Origin: an uncultured Roseateles sp.
Lineage (GTDB): Bacteria > Pseudomonadota > Gammaproteobacteria > Burkholderiales > Burkholderiaceae_C
NCBI RefSeq assembly: GCF_945956965.1
Contig: NZ_CAMFJS010000021.1
Span: 26,740-90,739, forward strand
Reading direction: 5' to 3'
Length of the DNA stretch: 64,000 nucleotides
The notes under the pieces were generated by a model. That model saw only the letters and a program-made list of their open reading frames with translations. It did no database searches and was not told where the DNA came from. Of this stretch, positions 17,540 to 26,991 are shown one piece after another (position 1 is the first letter of the stretch; each line of letters starts with the position of its first letter). The position numbers were made by a program, and so were the translations under genes.

Positions 17540-18783
17540 TGCAAGCCTTTGCCTGGCGAGGACGCAATAACCGCGGCGAATTGCTCGATGGCGTGATCGA
17601 CGCCACCGACGCCGATGCCGTCGCCGCACAGCTGATGGCCGGCGGCGTCATCCCCGTCAGCATTGCCCTCAATGGCGGCAGCGGCCCCAACGTCGGCGCA
17701 CCCCAGCAGAACTGGCTGCAAATGCTGCAGAACCGGCCGGTCAGCACCGAGGACTGCCTGGTCATGACCCGCCAGCTCTACACCTTGCAAAAAGCCGGCG
17801 TGCCTATCTTGCGCTCGCTCGCGGGTCTTGAGGCCTCGACCGCGCAGCCGGCCATGATAGCCCTGCTGCAAGACCTGCGCGCCAGCCTGGACCAGGGCCG
17901 CGAACTGGCCACGGCCATGGGCCGGCACCCCAAGGTCTTCAGCCCTTTTTACATCGCCATGGTGCGGGTGGGCGAGATGACCGGCAAGCTGACCGAGGTG
18001 CTGCTGCGCCTGTCCCAGCATCTGGAGTTTGAGCTCGATATCCGCGCCCGCATCAAGCAAGCCCTGCGCTATCCGGTGATGGTGCTGGTCGCGATGGCGA
18101 TTGCCATCATCGTCATCAATATCTTCGTTCTGCCCACCTTCGCGGCGGTGTTTGCCGGCTTCAAGGCCGAGCTGCCGTTGATGACCAAGCTGCTGCTGGG
18201 CTTTTCCGCCTGGACCCTGCGCTGGTGGCCCATGGTGATTGCGGGCACGGTCGGCTTGGTGATGCTGATCCGCAGCTATCTGGCCACGCCGGGCGGGCGC
18301 TACCGCTGGGACCGCCGCAAGCTGCGCCTGCCGATTGCCGGCGAAATTGTGCTCAAGGCCACACTGGCCCGCTTTGCCCGCAGCTTTGCTCTGGCCTACA
18401 GCTCGGGCGTGCCCATCAGCCAGGCCATGACGGTGGTGGCGCAGACGGTGGAGAACGCCTACATCGGCAGCCGCATCGAGCAAATGCGTGACGGCGTGGA
18501 ACGCGGTGAAAGCATCTCACGCTGCGCCGCTGCCTCCGGCGTCTTCACCCCCATCGTCTTGCAAATGATTGCCGTGGGCGAAGAGACCGGTGAGCTCGAC
18601 GGGCTGATGATGGAAATCGCCGGCATGTACGAGCGCGAAACCGACTACAGCATCAAAGGCCTCTCGGCCTCCATCGAGCCCGTTTTGCTGCTCATCATCG
18701 GCGTGCTGGTGTTGATCCTGGCGCTGGGCGTGTTTCTGCCGCTGTGGAACCTGGGCCAGGCGGCCATGGGCCGTGGCGGCTGA
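17539..18783 (+). CDS. mshG: MSHA pilus inner-membrane platform protein MshG
   Basis: 414 residues, GspF/PilC family. Two repeated T2SF domains are seen: the first after TRQLYTLQKAGVPILRSL, the second after RFARSFALAYSSGVPI, with membrane segments near 175-205, 222-250 and 380-405. MshG connects the cytoplasmic ATPase to the growing pilus. TGATG overlap with mshE supports coupling. Confidence 0.95.
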   Translation: MQAFAWRGRNNRGELLDGVIDATDADAVAAQLMAGGVIPVSIALNGGSGPNVGAPQQNWLQMLQNRPVSTEDCLVMTRQLYTLQKAGVPILRSLAGLEASTAQPAMIALLQDLRASLDQGRELATAMGRHPKVFSPFYIAMVRVGEMTGKLTEVLLRLSQHLEFELDIRARIKQALRYPVMVLVAMAIAIIVINIFVLPTFAAVFAGFKAELPLMTKLLLGFSAWTLRWWPMVIAGTVGLVMLIRSYLATPGGRYRWDRRKLRLPIAGEIVLKATLARFARSFALAYSSGVPISQAMTVVAQTVENAYIGSRIEQMRDGVERGESISRCAAASGVFTPIVLQMIAVGEETGELDGLMMEIAGMYERETDYSIKGLSASIEPVLLLIIGVLVLILALGVFLPLWNLGQAAMGRGG

Positions 18784-18794
18784 GATCAAGGAGC

Positions 18795-18818
18795 AGGGCG
18801 TGATGGACTGCACGCCCT
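18795..18818 (+). terminator. perfect 8-bp hairpin after mshG
   Basis: AGGGCGTG (18795-18802) pairs with CACGCCCT (18811-18818) around an 8-base loop, 12 bases after the mshG stop. There is no T run, so it is a weak terminator or an mRNA-processing or stabilising element ahead of the major pilin gene. The rest of 18784-19014 is non-coding; no convincing promoter could be fixed in it, though a separate mshA promoter is likely. Confidence 0.4.
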
Positions 18819-19014
18819 TGTGCGACACGCAGAAGATTAACTTGGCAAAAGTCTGCAATTTCTCAAACAAGGCCGGCGCCGCCCGATATAGAGTGTGAGA
18901 CAGAGCTTGGGTGTTGCCTGCTGGTGCTGAGTATTGAGGGCACGAGAGGCATTCACTGCATCAAAGGCATTGACGATTTTTCCGACTTTCCGACTCCCCA
19001 ACCGAAGGACAACT

Positions 19015-19419
19015 ATGAAAAAGCAAGCCGGCTTTACCTTGATCGAACTCGTCATGGTCATCGTGATCTTGGGCATCCTGGCCGCCGTGGCTCTGCCCAA
19101 GTTTGTCGATCTGAAGACCGATGCCAAACAGGCTGCCGTGGCCGGTGTGGCCGGTGCCCTGAGCAGCGCCTCGGCCGTCAACTACGCCGCCCGCAAGGTC
19201 AAAGGCACGGTGGCCAGCGCCACCAACACCACGGTCCCCATCACCAAGTGCAACGATGTGGCCAATGCCCTGCAAGGTGGCATGCCAACGACCGTGATCT
19301 TCACGCCCGCCACCGCCGCGAGCGCCGTGGCTGCGGACACGTCCGTCTCCTCCTGCGCCGTGCAGGACTCGGCCGACGCCACCATCACCGCAACCTTCAC
19401 CGCCATCGGCATCCTCTGA
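19015..19419 (+). CDS. mshA: MSHA-type major pilin MshA
   Basis: 134 residues from ATG 19015, with GAAGGA upstream. Classical short prepilin leader MKKQAG then FTLIELVMVIVILGILAAVALPKF, with cleavage after Gly6 and Glu5 in the mature protein. Two cysteines (in TKCND and SSCAV) likely form the C-terminal disulfide loop. The low-complexity Ala/Thr-rich body fits a surface pilin. The 231-base non-coding region before it suggests stronger, separate expression. Confidence 0.92.
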   Translation: MKKQAGFTLIELVMVIVILGILAAVALPKFVDLKTDAKQAAVAGVAGALSSASAVNYAARKVKGTVASATNTTVPITKCNDVANALQGGMPTTVIFTPATAASAVAADTSVSSCAVQDSADATITATFTAIGIL

Positions 19420-19431
19420 GCGGCCAGTGGC

Positions 19432-19971
19432 ATGCGCGGCCCTGCCTCACATGCCCTCGCTGCGCTGAGCGCCTCTGGCGCACGCCCTGCACCCGCCCGC
19501 CCTCGCCTTTGCGAACGGCGGGCGTGTTCATTCAGGAGCCAGGGTTTCACGCTGATTGAGTTGGTGGTCGTGATGGTGATGATCGCCGCGCTATCGGTCT
19601 TCGCCCTGCCGCGCCTGCTCGACACCGAGATGTGGCGCTTGCGTGCCTTTTCGGATGATTTGCAAAGTCAGATGCAAGCGATGCTGCGCCTGTCCCTGGT
19701 GCAACGCCGCCCCATCATTGCCAGCATCAGCGGCAGCGGCGTGAGCTTCGTTTATGCCGCCGGGCCTTCGCTAGGCAGCATCAGTTGCCCGGCCACGTCC
19801 AGCCCCTGCATTGCGGAGAGCGCGGTCCGGACCATCACCTTCAACAGCGCCAACAGCGGCAGCAGCATCACCTCCACCGCTGCGGCCATGCCCGTCACGG
19901 TCAGCGTCGGCGGCTTCAGCCAGGCTTTTGTGCTGGAGAACGAGACCGGCCTGTTCTACGCCAGCCCATGA
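19432..19971 (+). CDS. mshC: MSHA minor pilin, MshC-like
   Basis: 179 residues from ATG 19432. The prepilin motif QG|FTLIELVVVMVMIAAL is clear, and the body has the GspH/FimT look (RLSLVQRRPIIASISG, then GFSQAFVLENETGLFY). The leader before the cleavage site is 38 residues, far longer than the usual 5-15; no in-frame ATG, GTG or TTG lies closer to it. Minor pilins initiate and cap the pilus. The TGA overlaps the ATG of mshD. Confidence 0.82.
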   Translation: MRGPASHALAALSASGARPAPARPRLCERRACSFRSQGFTLIELVVVMVMIAALSVFALPRLLDTEMWRLRAFSDDLQSQMQAMLRLSLVQRRPIIASISGSGVSFVYAAGPSLGSISCPATSSPCIAESAVRTITFNSANSGSSITSTAAAMPVTVSVGGFSQAFVLENETGLFYASP

Positions 19972-20567
19972 TGAGCACGCGCGCACCAACCGCCCTACGC
20001 CTCACGAGCCCCCCCAGGGCCACACGCCAGCGCGGCTTGTCCATGATCGAGCTGATCATGTTCATCGTCGTCATCGGCGCCGCCTTGGCTGGCGTCTTGA
20101 AGATTTTTGTGCAGGCCGGCGCCAGCAGTGCCGACCCACAAATGCAGCGCCAGGCCTTGGCGATTGCCGAGTCACTGATGGAAGAGGTGCAACTGCAGGC
20201 CTTCACTTTTTGCGACCCCGACGACGCCAATCTGGAAACGGCAAGCAGCAGCGCCGGCTGCGCCAGCCAGGTGGAAAACCTGGGCCCCGAGGCCGGTGAA
20301 ACCCGCTTCAGCACGCCGCAGTTCGACAACGTCAATGACTACAAGGGCTATGCCATGAACGCCGGCATCGTCGACATCAATAACGTCCCGGTGCCAGGTC
20401 TTGCCGGCTACAGCGCCAGTATCGATGTGGCCAATGCGGCGCTGGGCAACATCAGCCTGGCCAGCGGCGATGCGCTGCTGATCACCGTCACCGTCATTGG
20501 CCCGGGCGGCACGCAAGTTGTGCTCAGCGGCTACCGCAGCCGGCATTCACCCAATGCGGCGCTCTAA
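19968..20567 (+). CDS. mshD: MSHA minor pilin MshD (PilV-like)
   Basis: 199 residues from ATG 19968; the next codon but one, ATG 19971, is equally possible. The prepilin site is QRG|LSMIELIMFIVVIG with Glu5. The LAIAESLMEEVQLQAFTFCDPDDAN region is typical of MshD/PilV. Cysteines at about 86 and 99 could form a disulfide. It overlaps mshC by 4 bases and mshO by 14 bases. Confidence 0.87.
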   Translation: MMSTRAPTALRLTSPPRATRQRGLSMIELIMFIVVIGAALAGVLKIFVQAGASSADPQMQRQALAIAESLMEEVQLQAFTFCDPDDANLETASSSAGCASQVENLGPEAGETRFSTPQFDNVNDYKGYAMNAGIVDINNVPVPGLAGYSASIDVANAALGNISLASGDALLITVTVIGPGGTQVVLSGYRSRHSPNAAL

Positions 20568-21426
20568 GATTTTTTCCGCACGCGCCAGCGCCCGTCGCCA
20601 GGCCGGCTTCACCTTGATCGAGGCGGTCATCGTCATCGTTCTGACGGGCATTCTGGCCACCATCGTCAGCGTTTTCATCGTCTCGCCGGTGCAAAGCTAT
20701 CTGGCCACCGCCGCCCGCACCCAACTGGTCGACCAAGCCGACACCGCCATGCGCCGCATCGCGCGTGACCTGGCCTTGGCCCTGCCTAATAGCGCCCGCG
20801 TCACAGCCAACGGCCTGAGCCTGGAGCTGATTCCCACCACTGGCGCGGCGCGTTACGCCACCCAAGGCGCCAACCCGCTGCAATTCGGTGTGCTGGACAC
20901 CAGCTTCGATCTGGTCGGCCCGGGCCTGAGCCTGGCCAGCGGCCAACAACTGGTGTTCTACAACCTCGGCCCCGATGTGCCCGACGCCAATGCCTATGCC
21001 GACAACTCATCGGCCGCCGCTCAGGCCAGCTCGAACCGGCGCAGCGCCAGCAATGGTGCCGGTGTCGCCACCAGCATCAACATGAATTCGCTGGCCGCGC
21101 TGCCGGTAGGCCTGTTCGCCGAGCCTTACCGGGTTTACGCCGTCAGCGCCCCCGTCACCTACCGCTGCGACGTCAGCGCCGGCGTGCAAACGCTGAGGCG
21201 CTACCAGAACTACGGCTTTCAACTCAACCAGCCGGACCCGCCTAGCGGCGGCAGCAGCACCGTGCTGGCCACCGGCGTCAGCGCCTGCAATTTCAGCTAT
21301 GCACCGGCCGCCGTGGCGGCACGGGCCGCGCTGGTCACGCTCAAACTGACGCTCAGCGCCGACACTCGCTCTGGCACCGAGTCCGTTTCGCTCTACCATG
21401 CGATTCACATTGACAACCTGCCCTGA
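20554..21426 (+). CDS. mshO: MSHA minor pilin MshO (PilW-like)
   Basis: 290 residues from ATG 20554, overlapping the mshD end. Leader with several Arg residues, then QAG|FTLIEAVIVIVLTGILATIVSVFI with Glu5. RTQLVDQADTAMRRIARDLALALPNS is a typical MshO/PilW segment after the N-terminal helix. Two cysteines near the C-terminus. Probably part of the pilus-tip complex with MshC, MshD, MshP and MshQ. Confidence 0.88.
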   Translation: MRRSKIFSARASARRQAGFTLIEAVIVIVLTGILATIVSVFIVSPVQSYLATAARTQLVDQADTAMRRIARDLALALPNSARVTANGLSLELIPTTGAARYATQGANPLQFGVLDTSFDLVGPGLSLASGQQLVFYNLGPDVPDANAYADNSSAAAQASSNRRSASNGAGVATSINMNSLAALPVGLFAEPYRVYAVSAPVTYRCDVSAGVQTLRRYQNYGFQLNQPDPPSGGSSTVLATGVSACNFSYAPAAVAARAALVTLKLTLSADTRSGTESVSLYHAIHIDNLP

Positions 21427-21859
21427 GCTGCGGCCTTTGATGCGAGGATTCACGCTGATTTCCATGCTCTTCATCCTGGTGGTGCTGGCCGCGCTGGGCG
21501 CGGCCATGGCCAGGTTCAGCATGCGCCAGCAACTCGGCAGCAGTAGCGAACTGGCAGCGGCCAAAGCCATGCAGGCCGCCAATGCCGGGCTGGAATGGGC
21601 AAACTTTCAAGTGCTTCGTCCTGCGGCGGCGCCCGCTTGTTTCGGCGCCACGAATATCGCCTTGACCGGCAATCTGAGTGACTTTGTGGTCAGCATCAGT
21701 TGCAGCCTGAGCAGCGGCAGCGACGCCGGCAACACCCTGAGCTTCTACCAAGTCACCGCCACCGCCTGCAACGCCCCCAGCGCCGGCGCCTGCCCCAGCA
21801 CGGCGGCCCTCAACCCCAGCTATGTCGAGCGGCAATTGACACGCCGCTTGGTGCGCTGA
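21398..21859 (+). CDS. mshP: MSHA minor pilin MshP (PilX/GspK-like)
   Basis: 153 residues from ATG 21398, which overlaps mshO by 29 bases; ATG 21440 would leave a leader of only three residues. Cleavage is predicted at MRG|FTLISMLFILVVLAALGAAMARFSM. Serine replaces the usual Glu5, as in GspK/PilX-type pilins that sit at the tip and need no salt bridge with an upper subunit. Three cysteines in the body. mshQ follows after 7 bases. Confidence 0.8.
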   Translation: MRFTLTTCPELRPLMRGFTLISMLFILVVLAALGAAMARFSMRQQLGSSSELAAAKAMQAANAGLEWANFQVLRPAAAPACFGATNIALTGNLSDFVVSISCSLSSGSDAGNTLSFYQVTATACNAPSAGACPSTAALNPSYVERQLTRRLVR

Positions 21860-21866
21860 GCCCGCC

Positions 21867-24800
21867 ATGTTGATCTTGCACAGGCTGAGGCTCCTCTTGC
21901 GCTGGCGCGCTTTTTTCCTGGCACTCGCACTCTGCCTGGGCCTGCCTGGCGTTCAAGCCGCGGCCTATAACTTCCCAGGCAATCTGCCGCCTGGCTGCAG
22001 CGCCTCCGGCAGCAACTACACCTGTGGCTCACTCGCCCTGAGCACCGGCGACAGCATCAGCATCAGCGCGCCCAAGCCCGCCAATATCCGCTTCACCGGC
22101 ACACTCGATATCAGCAATAGCGCCACCATCAACGCGGGCGGCGTCGCCAGCGATCTCAATCTGACGGTGAACGGCGCCCTGACCATGGCCTACCAGACCG
22201 TCATCATGGGCAATGTCACAGCAGGCTCGCTGAGCACCGTTGACAACGGGCTGGTGATTGGCGGCAGTGTCACCGCCACCAGTGGCAGCATTCAGCTGCA
22301 AGACTGCGCCTCCATCGGCGGCACGATCAGCAGTGGCACGGGCAGTATTGCCGTGGGGCAGTTCTGCGTAGTCAACGGCGGCATCAGCAGCACCAGTGGC
22401 AGCATCACAACCGGCATGAACAGCCAGATCAAAGGCAATTTGAGCAGCGCCGGTGCCATCAGTGTGGGCCAGGCCTCCATCATCAGCGGCACGGTGAACA
22501 GCAGCGGCAGCACGGTGGATCTGGCCTACCAGGCCCAGGTCAGCGGCAGCATCAGCGGCGCGGGCAAAGTCACCCTGGGCCAAGCCGCCATCATTGGTGG
22601 CGACGTGAGTGCTGGTGGCACGAGCGCCATCAGCCTGGACTACCAAACCCAGGTCAAAGGCAATCTCAGCACCACTGGCCCCATCACGGTGAGCCAGCAA
22701 GCGGTGGTAGGCGGCAAGATCACCGGCGGCACCGGCGCCATCAACTTCGGCTACGGCGCCAAGGTCAGCGGCGATGTCACCAGCAGCAGCGGCACCATCT
22801 TTTTCGAGCAAGCCAGCATCGCCCAGGCCTGCGTGCGCTCCACCGCCTCGGCCAGCATCACCCTGGGCTATACGGCGGCCATCAACAGCGTGTGCTGCGG
22901 CGCCAGTTGCGGCAATGCCTGCGTGATCAACAACACCGGCGGCGCCATGCCGCCCGCCTGCTTGCCCACGCCCATCGCGGACTATCACTTTGACGAATGC
23001 AGCTTCAAAGGCACGTCCGGCGAAGTCAGCGACAGCCGCGGCAACTACCCTGCCACCACGGTGAACGGCACCAGCAGCAGCGGCACTGCGCCAACGCTGC
23101 TGGACCGCTATGCCGACCTGTCGGGCAGCACCGGCCTTCGCTACATCAGTCCCAATACCGCCATCCCGATCCCAAGCAGTTGGAGTGTGAGTGCCTGGAT
23201 GAAAACGCCGCTGTCCACCGGAGGCAGCCAGTACCACATCCTCGCAGCCGTCAATGGCGGCGGTGATCTGTTCTATATGGATGACAAGAACGGCTTTTTG
23301 TGGGGTGCTTATGTGCCCGGCAGCATCGTCAACGGCACGTTCAAGTTCAGCACCCTCGCTGCGGGTTGGCACCACATCGGCCTCATCGGCAGTGGCGGAA
23401 AGACCTCGCTCTACGTGGACGGCGTGTTCAAGGAAACCATCAATCAACAGGCCAAAGGCAATCTGGCCTTCATCGGCGCCTCTTGGGATATCGACGCCGG
23501 TACCCGGGAAGGTTTGAACACGCAACTGGACGAATTCATGGTGTTTGATAGCGCCATCTCGGCCGCCAATATCAGCACCATCTACAACAACCAAAAAGCG
23601 GGCAAGAACTACGACGGCAGCGCCCGCACACCCAGCAACTGCACCCCGGCGATAGGCAGCTTTGTGGTGAGTAGTACCAGCTCGGCGTCGACCTGCTCGC
23701 CGCAGACTTTCAGCGTCACGGCCAGAGACGCCACCGGCGCCACGCTGAGCGGCTATACCGGCACCATCAGTTTGAGCACCTCCACCGGCCAGGGCGACTT
23801 CTCCATCGGCAGCGGGCCGGCCCCCAGCGGCACCTTCACACCGGGTGCGGCCAACAGTGGCCGGGCGAGCTACACCTTTGCCGCAGGTGACGCCGGTGTG
23901 GTCAATCTGCGCTTGAGCCACAGCTTGGCGCAGAACCTGGTCATCACCGTGCAAGACAGCAGCATTGCCGCCGCCGTGGGCAGCTCCGGCAGCATTCAGT
24001 ACCGCGACAACGCCTTTGTCTGGAGCGAGGACTTGGGCAGCCAGATTTACGGCAGCAATGTCATCGTGGCCGGCCGCAATCATGATCTGCAAGTCGCACT
24101 CTGGAAAAAAGATGCCGCCACCGGCAACTGCGCCATCGCCACCGACTACAGCGGCAGCCGTAACCTCAAGCTTTGGCGCACCGACAGCGGAGGCCCTTGG
24201 ACAGCGCCCAGCATCATCAGCCCCGCGCTCAGCGTTCCCGCTGCCCGGCCTGCCGCCAACAACCTCATCGGCCTGAGCTTTAGTGCCGGCGTCGCCAAGC
24301 TGGACCTGGCCAGCACCGACATCGGCAAGTTCAGCCTCAATCTCGACGACGACAGCTTGCTCTACGCCGCAAGCACCATCAGCGGCAGTCTGGGCTATTT
24401 GACCCTGCGCCCCTTTGCCATTGCCGTCACCGGGCTGACCTTGGGCGGCGTCAGCAACCCAGGCGGAAGCTTGTTCAGCGACCCCAAGTTCGGCGCTGCA
24501 GGCGCCACCTTCAGCGCCACCATCGGCGGCTATCTGTGGAGCGCTGCCGGTGACAGCACGAACCGCGGCAGTATCGATGCCAGCGCCTCCCTGGCCCAGG
24601 TCACGGCGGGCGGCTTGGCGCCAAGCTTTAACAGTCCCATCACCCTGCGCCCCGTGGCGGGCAGCCAGACCCCCAGCTCCGGCGTGCTGGGCGTGCTCAG
24701 CAATGCCAGCGCCACCAACCCCGTCATCAGCGGCTTCAAAGGCGGCACGGTGACGGTGAATGACCTCAAGTACAGCGAGGTGGGCAGCTTTCTGCTGAAC

Positions 24801-25877
24801 ACCACCGGCGTGCTCAGCAATTTCCTGGGCACAGCCGGGATCAACCTCAATTCCACCGTCTTCGTGGGCTCGGTGCAGAACAACCGCATCGGCCGTTTTG
24901 TACCGGCCGGCTTTGTGGCCAGCAACACCATCCTCAGTGACCGCCTGGCCGCCGCCTGCTCACCCATCTCCACCTTCACCTATCTTGGCGAGACCTTCAA
25001 GCTCGGCTTCACCCTGACCGCCCAGAATGTGCAGGGCGGCACCACGCAGAACTACACCGGTGCCTTTGCCAAGCTGAATCTGGCCGCGGCCAATGCGCTC
25101 GACCCTGCCGGCATTCAGGGCACAACGCCCTTCAAGATCGGTGCTCGGCTCAGCGCCAACAGCAGCGGCACCTGGAATCTGGGCCAATCCACCGACGCGC
25201 AGCTCAGCGCCACCGTCTCACGCCTGAGCACACCCGACGGCCCTTTCCCCGGCAGCAGCTTCGGCATCGCCCCGGTGGACAGCGACGGCGTGGGCATGAT
25301 GAGCTTCAACCTCGACACCGACAGCCCACCCAATGGCAATGACCGCGCGGCGCTGCGCTCGGTGTTGGCGCCCTTGACGGCAGTGCCGGTGAATCTGCGC
25401 TTTGGCCAGCTGCGTTTGCAAAACGCCATTGGCTCGCAGAACCGCGACCTCAGCATGCGCGTGCTCGCGCAATACTGGGACGGCAGCAACTTTGTAACTA
25501 ACACCTTGGACAGCTGTACTTCCATCGATTCCAAAGCGCTGAATTACGGAAACTACCGCAAGACCTTGAATGCCAGCGATGGCCTCTCGCCTGTCAAAAC
25601 CTACAAACTGCTCAGCGGCGTCAGCAGCCTGAGCTTGAGCAAACCCGGTGGGGGCCGCAGCGGCAGCATGGATGTGGCCTTGAGCTTGAGCACCGTGAGC
25701 GACCAGAGCTGCTTGCAGAGCTGGACACCCGGTGTAGCAGCGACATTGGCAGCCGGTTTGGCTTATCTGCAAGGGCCTTGGTGCGCGGGTACGTACAGCA
25801 AGGACCCGTCGGCGCGGGCCACCTTTGGCCTCTACCGCGGCTCAGACAATGTGGTGTATCAGCGCGAAAACTATTGA
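21867..25877 (+). CDS. mshQ: MshQ-like secreted tip protein with solenoid, LamG and DUF6701 regions
   Basis: 1336 residues. Signal peptide at about 1-32 (LALALCLGLPGVQA). Residues roughly 100-330 are a run of Gly/Ser-rich repeats of about 18-21 residues (patterns such as VSGSISGAGKVTLGQAA), resembling the beta-helix of polymer-forming bactofilins. A LamG/concanavalin-like domain follows (about 370-590: YHFDECS, SWSVSAWMKT, GWHHIGLI, LYVDGVFK, LDEFMVFDSAIS). The C-terminal half matches the DUF6701 region typical of MshQ. Cysteines are numerous. It is the last gene of the pilin block and is predicted to be the adhesin-like tip of the pilus; binding partner unknown. Confidence 0.88.
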   Translation: MLILHRLRLLLRWRAFFLALALCLGLPGVQAAAYNFPGNLPPGCSASGSNYTCGSLALSTGDSISISAPKPANIRFTGTLDISNSATINAGGVASDLNLTVNGALTMAYQTVIMGNVTAGSLSTVDNGLVIGGSVTATSGSIQLQDCASIGGTISSGTGSIAVGQFCVVNGGISSTSGSITTGMNSQIKGNLSSAGAISVGQASIISGTVNSSGSTVDLAYQAQVSGSISGAGKVTLGQAAIIGGDVSAGGTSAISLDYQTQVKGNLSTTGPITVSQQAVVGGKITGGTGAINFGYGAKVSGDVTSSSGTIFFEQASIAQACVRSTASASITLGYTAAINSVCCGASCGNACVINNTGGAMPPACLPTPIADYHFDECSFKGTSGEVSDSRGNYPATTVNGTSSSGTAPTLLDRYADLSGSTGLRYISPNTAIPIPSSWSVSAWMKTPLSTGGSQYHILAAVNGGGDLFYMDDKNGFLWGAYVPGSIVNGTFKFSTLAAGWHHIGLIGSGGKTSLYVDGVFKETINQQAKGNLAFIGASWDIDAGTREGLNTQLDEFMVFDSAISAANISTIYNNQKAGKNYDGSARTPSNCTPAIGSFVVSSTSSASTCSPQTFSVTARDATGATLSGYTGTISLSTSTGQGDFSIGSGPAPSGTFTPGAANSGRASYTFAAGDAGVVNLRLSHSLAQNLVITVQDSSIAAAVGSSGSIQYRDNAFVWSEDLGSQIYGSNVIVAGRNHDLQVALWKKDAATGNCAIATDYSGSRNLKLWRTDSGGPWTAPSIISPALSVPAARPAANNLIGLSFSAGVAKLDLASTDIGKFSLNLDDDSLLYAASTISGSLGYLTLRPFAIAVTGLTLGGVSNPGGSLFSDPKFGAAGATFSATIGGYLWSAAGDSTNRGSIDASASLAQVTAGGLAPSFNSPITLRPVAGSQTPSSGVLGVLSNASATNPVISGFKGGTVTVNDLKYSEVGSFLLNTTGVLSNFLGTAGINLNSTVFVGSVQNNRIGRFVPAGFVASNTILSDRLAAACSPISTFTYLGETFKLGFTLTAQNVQGGTTQNYTGAFAKLNLAAANALDPAGIQGTTPFKIGARLSANSSGTWNLGQSTDAQLSATVSRLSTPDGPFPGSSFGIAPVDSDGVGMMSFNLDTDSPPNGNDRAALRSVLAPLTAVPVNLRFGQLRLQNAIGSQNRDLSMRVLAQYWDGSNFVTNTLDSCTSIDSKALNYGNYRKTLNASDGLSPVKTYKLLSGVSSLSLSKPGGGRSGSMDVALSLSTVSDQSCLQSWTPGVAATLAAGLAYLQGPWCAGTYSKDPSARATFGLYRGSDNVVYQRENY

Positions 25878-25927
25878 TGACGTATTGACGACGGGATGAC
25901 TTGTTTTCACGGATCGGAAGCTAGCAG

Positions 25928-26962
25928 ATGAGATGGCCTTGGGGCAAACAACGCAATACCTTACGCCTGAGCGTGCGCTGCCACGACGGGCTATTTGCCT
26001 ATGTGTTGACCGATCAGGCCCAGGCCCCAGACAAGCCGCTTGAGGTGCTGCAATGGGGCGTCTTGCGCGATCTGCCCGATGAGCCGGAGGCGCGCGCCAA
26101 AGCCATTCGCAGCCTGGGCCTGCATGCGGGCGAGGTGCTGGCCCTGCTGGAGCCCAGCCAATACCAGATCCTCAAGGTGGACACCCCCAATGTGCCCGCG
26201 AGTGAGTTGAAATCAGCCGCGCGCTGGCTGATCAAAGAGTTGGTCGAGGTGCATCTGGATGACCTGACCCTCGACGTCATGCATGTGGGCGGCGATGTGC
26301 AACGCACCCAGCGCCAGTTGTTTGTGGTGGCGGCCCGCAATGCGGCGATCACAGAGCTCAGCCAAACCTGCCAGTCTGCAGACCTGAGCCTGAACGTAGT
26401 GGACAGCTGGGAATGCGCCCTGCGCAATGTGCAAACCGTGCAGGCCCGCGCCGACGCCATCCCGGAGCGCGCCACCGCCGCCCTGCTGATGCAGGCCGAG
26501 CAATGCCTGCTGACCATCAGCGTGGGCGGCGAGCTGTTCTTCACCCGTCGGCTGGACGGCGACCCGCGCCTCACGGCCCGCGCCACCGGCCACCTGACGC
26601 CCAAGCCGTTGGAAGAAGCCCCGCTGGGCTTTGAGTACACGCCCGGCACCAGCCTCTCGGGCTTGGGCATGGGCATGGGAGAAGACAGCGAGGAGTCGGT
26701 GCTGATCATCGAGCTGCAACGCTCCATCGACCTGTGGGAACGCTCCTGGCCCGAGTTGCCGCTGGCCCGCCTCTATCTGCTGACGGCCGAGCATGGCGAT
26801 CAACTGGCCAGCTTGATGCAGCGTGAACTCGGCCTGCGCACCCTGGCCATACAGCTGCCGGCGCTGTTCAAAGGCATTGCCGCTGATGCCGACCTGGCCC
26901 AACTCAGCGAATGCCTGCCCTTGCTGGGGGCTGCCCTGCGCCAAGAAACCCGCGCACTCTGA
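25928..26962 (+). CDS. mshI: MSHA biogenesis protein MshI (PilM-like)
   Basis: 344 residues, with GGAAG before the ATG. Soluble, without a signal peptide; the N-terminal half (LALLEPSQYQILKVDTPNVPASELKSAARWLIKEL) is the MshI/PilM-type actin-like fold. It is expected to sit under the inner membrane and bind the PilN-like protein encoded next. Gap to mshQ is 50 bases. Confidence 0.88.
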   Translation: MRWPWGKQRNTLRLSVRCHDGLFAYVLTDQAQAPDKPLEVLQWGVLRDLPDEPEARAKAIRSLGLHAGEVLALLEPSQYQILKVDTPNVPASELKSAARWLIKELVEVHLDDLTLDVMHVGGDVQRTQRQLFVVAARNAAITELSQTCQSADLSLNVVDSWECALRNVQTVQARADAIPERATAALLMQAEQCLLTISVGGELFFTRRLDGDPRLTARATGHLTPKPLEEAPLGFEYTPGTSLSGLGMGMGEDSEESVLIIELQRSIDLWERSWPELPLARLYLLTAEHGDQLASLMQRELGLRTLAIQLPALFKGIAADADLAQLSECLPLLGAALRQETRAL

Positions 26963-26991
26963 GGCCCAGGACAACACCACCCGACCCCGCC

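Noticed and set aside
18842..18857. Sigma-54-like site TTGGCA...TGCA upstream of mshA
   Set aside because: The distance between the GG and GC elements is one base shorter than the strict sigma-54 spacing.
22029..24092. Long open frame of 687 codons on the minus strand opposite mshQ
   Set aside because: It is an antisense shadow of a GC-rich repetitive gene; the plus strand has the signal peptide, LamG and DUF6701 regions.
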